DNA of 64,000 bases from assembly GCF_020782235.1 (NCBI RefSeq), contig NZ_JAJGNO010000016.1, positions 1-64,000 on the forward strand, read 5' to 3'. Under the pieces are notes generated by a model. The model was given only the letters and a program-made list of their open reading frames with translations. It was not told the DNA's origin and ran no database searches. Below, one piece after another: positions 62,826 to 64,000 of the stretch. Made by a program: the position numbers and the translations under genes. The first letter of the stretch is position 1. Each line of letters starts with the position of its first letter. The DNA comes from Sphingobium naphthae. GTDB lineage: Bacteria > Pseudomonadota > Alphaproteobacteria > Sphingomonadales > Sphingomonadaceae.

Positions 62826-64000
62826 ATGGGCGCCATCATGCTACAGGGAACCGGCTCGGACGTCGGCAAGTCGGTTCTGGTCGCGGGCCTGTGCCGCGCC
62901 CTGACGCGGCGAGGCTATCGGGTCCGCCCCTTCAAGCCGCAGAATATGTCGAACAATGCGGCCGTCACTCCCGATGGCGGAGAGATCGGCCGGGCCCAGG
63001 CGCTGCAGGCGATCGCTTGCGGGGTGGCGCCGCATATCGACATGAACCCGGTGCTGCTCAAGCCCCAGGCCGACCGCACGTCGCAACTCATCGTCCATGG
63101 CCAGGTGCGCGGCACGCTGGGGTCGGGCAATTTCCGCGTCGCGCGCGGCCAGTTGCTCGACACCGTAATCGACAGCTATGATCGCCTGCGGGCGCAATGC
63201 GACATCGTAGTGGTGGAAGGCGCGGGCTCCCCGGCGGAAATCAACCTGCGCGCGGGCGACATCGCCAATATGGGCTTCGCGCGCGCGGCAAATGTCCCCG
63301 TCATCCTGGTGGGCGACATCGATCGGGGCGGCGTCATCGCCGCGGTGGTCGGCACCCGCACCGTCATCGATCCGCAGGATGCGGCGATGATCCGCGGCTT
63401 CCTCATCAACAAGTTTCGCGGCGATCCGGCCCTGTTCGCGGATGGCTATCGCCAGATCGAGCAGCTGTCGGGCTGGCGCGGCTTCGGAGTCGTGCCCTGG
63501 CTCGATGCCGTGGCGCGTTTGCCCAGCGAGGACGCCGTGGTGCTGCAACGCCGCGCTCCTTCCGCTGACGCCCCACTCGTCATCGCCTGCCCGGTGCTGC
63601 CGCGCATCTCCAATTTCGACGATCTCGATCCGCTGAAGCTCGAACCTGCCGTCGATCTGCGGATGATCGGACCCGGCCAGCCCATTCCCGGCGATGCCGC
63701 GCTGGTCGTTCTGCCGGGGTCCAAGGCGACGATCGCCGACATGCGCGCGATGCGGGAGCAGGGATGGGACATCGACATTCACGCGCACCACCGGCGCGGC
63801 GGCGCGGTGCTGGGGCTGTGCGGCGGCTATCAGATGCTCGGCCGCACCATTTGCGATCCTGAAGGGATTGAGGGTCCACCGGGCGCGATCGACGGGCTCG
63901 GGCTGCTCGACATCGATACCGTGCTGACCGGCGCCAAGACGCTGGAGCAGGTGCGCGGCCACGCGCTGGCCGCCGATTTCACCGGCTATGAAATGCATAT
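62826..64000 (+). CDS. cobQ: Cobyric acid synthase CobQ (partial, runs off the window)
   Basis: CobQ amidates the corrin ring side chains b, d, e and g of adenosylcobyrinic acid diamide with glutamine and ATP. The visible 391 residues start [20 protein letters not shown], with the P-loop-like nucleotide site. The [10 protein letters not shown] segment follows, and then a type-I glutamine amidotransferase domain whose catalytic Cys is in [12 protein letters not shown]. The frame is open to base 64000, and a complete protein would need about 90 more residues. ATG 62826 is used; ATG 62838 is possible. It is the only cobalamin gene visible, and the rest of the pathway could lie to the right. Confidence 0.94.
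   Translation, partial: MGAIMLQGTGSDVGKSVLVAGLCRALTRRGYRVRPFKPQNMSNNAAVTPDGGEIGRAQALQAIACGVAPHIDMNPVLLKPQADRTSQLIVHGQVRGTLGSGNFRVARGQLLDTVIDSYDRLRAQCDIVVVEGAGSPAEINLRAGDIANMGFARAANVPVILVGDIDRGGVIAAVVGTRTVIDPQDAAMIRGFLINKFRGDPALFADGYRQIEQLSGWRGFGVVPWLDAVARLPSEDAVVLQRRAPSADAPLVIACPVLPRISNFDDLDPLKLEPAVDLRMIGPGQPIPGDAALVVLPGSKATIADMRAMREQGWDIDIHAHHRRGGAVLGLCGGYQMLGRTICDPEGIEGPPGAIDGLGLLDIDTVLTGAKTLEQVRGHALAADFTGYEMH

Noticed and set aside
1..64000. CRISPR arrays, toxin-antitoxin pairs, prophage or defence genes
   Set aside because: No regularly spaced repeats and no recognisable defence or phage proteins were found in any part of the window.

Overview
The window is a GC-rich chromosomal segment of an alphaproteobacterium, most likely a sphingomonad (Sphingobium/Sphingomonas group). 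This placement is an inference from gene content and order: tsaB-rimI-mucR-fur-plsC-miaB-phoH-ybeY-corC, a MucR with the CX2D-type zinc finger, a dense ccmCDEFGH operon and a ROSE-type thermosensor ahead of a small heat shock gene. Nearly all of the sequence is tightly packed core genome with short intergenic gaps and many 4-base ATGA overlaps.

Layout. 1-473 is the edge of an accessory region: the end of an insertion sequence, a broken reading frame, a cluster of small palindromes and the 3' half of a tRNA-Leu(UAA), which reads as an integration scar. 484-4800 carries an FkbM-type methyltransferase, a KefB-like K+/H+ antiporter, a glutaminase and a DNA repair methyltransferase. 4846-11334 is a tripartite RND efflux operon (adaptor, pump, outer-membrane lipoprotein) with a divergent TetR regulator and a perfect 18-bp palindromic operator. 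11342-17700 has a glycosyltransferase, an M16 peptidase, a DEAD-box helicase and a pyridoxamine-oxidase-like protein. 17782-25507 is the information-processing block: NfuA, TsaB, RimI, MucR, Fur, PlsC, MiaB, PhoH, YbeY and CorC. 25579-30790 holds a DUF2142 membrane protein overlapping a PAP2 phosphatase, then E3 and E2 of pyruvate dehydrogenase with a thioesterase between them. 30977-38952 contains a universal stress protein, RNase R, a radical SAM protein, a repeat-rich gap and DnaE. 39114-42842 has a membrane diguanylate cyclase and the lipoprotein release genes lolD and lolC/E.

42843-43442 is the most informative non-coding stretch. It has a strong plus-strand terminator with no annotated plus-strand gene in front of it, so it is a candidate small RNA. 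A heat-shock sigma promoter and a ROSE-like RNA thermometer follow, leading into an Hsp20 gene. 44053-47150 has an endonuclease/exonuclease/phosphatase family protein and a Kup K+ transporter. 47285-52157 is the cytochrome c maturation operon ccmC-D-E-F-G-H-I on the minus strand, without ccmA or ccmB; the 43-residue ccmD is included. 52360-58953 carries purF, a short-chain dehydrogenase, a cyclopropane-fatty-acid-synthase-like methyltransferase, photolyase, RppH and a DUF481 outer-membrane protein. 59006-62518 is an M20 hydrolase-astA-astB operon for arginine catabolism. The window ends inside cobQ.

I found no defence island, CRISPR array, prophage or biosynthetic cluster, and no clear candidate for an entirely new system. 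The best leads are the tRNA-scar region, the orphan-terminator small RNA candidate, the thermosensor upstream of hsp20, and the M20 enzyme coupled to astAB.
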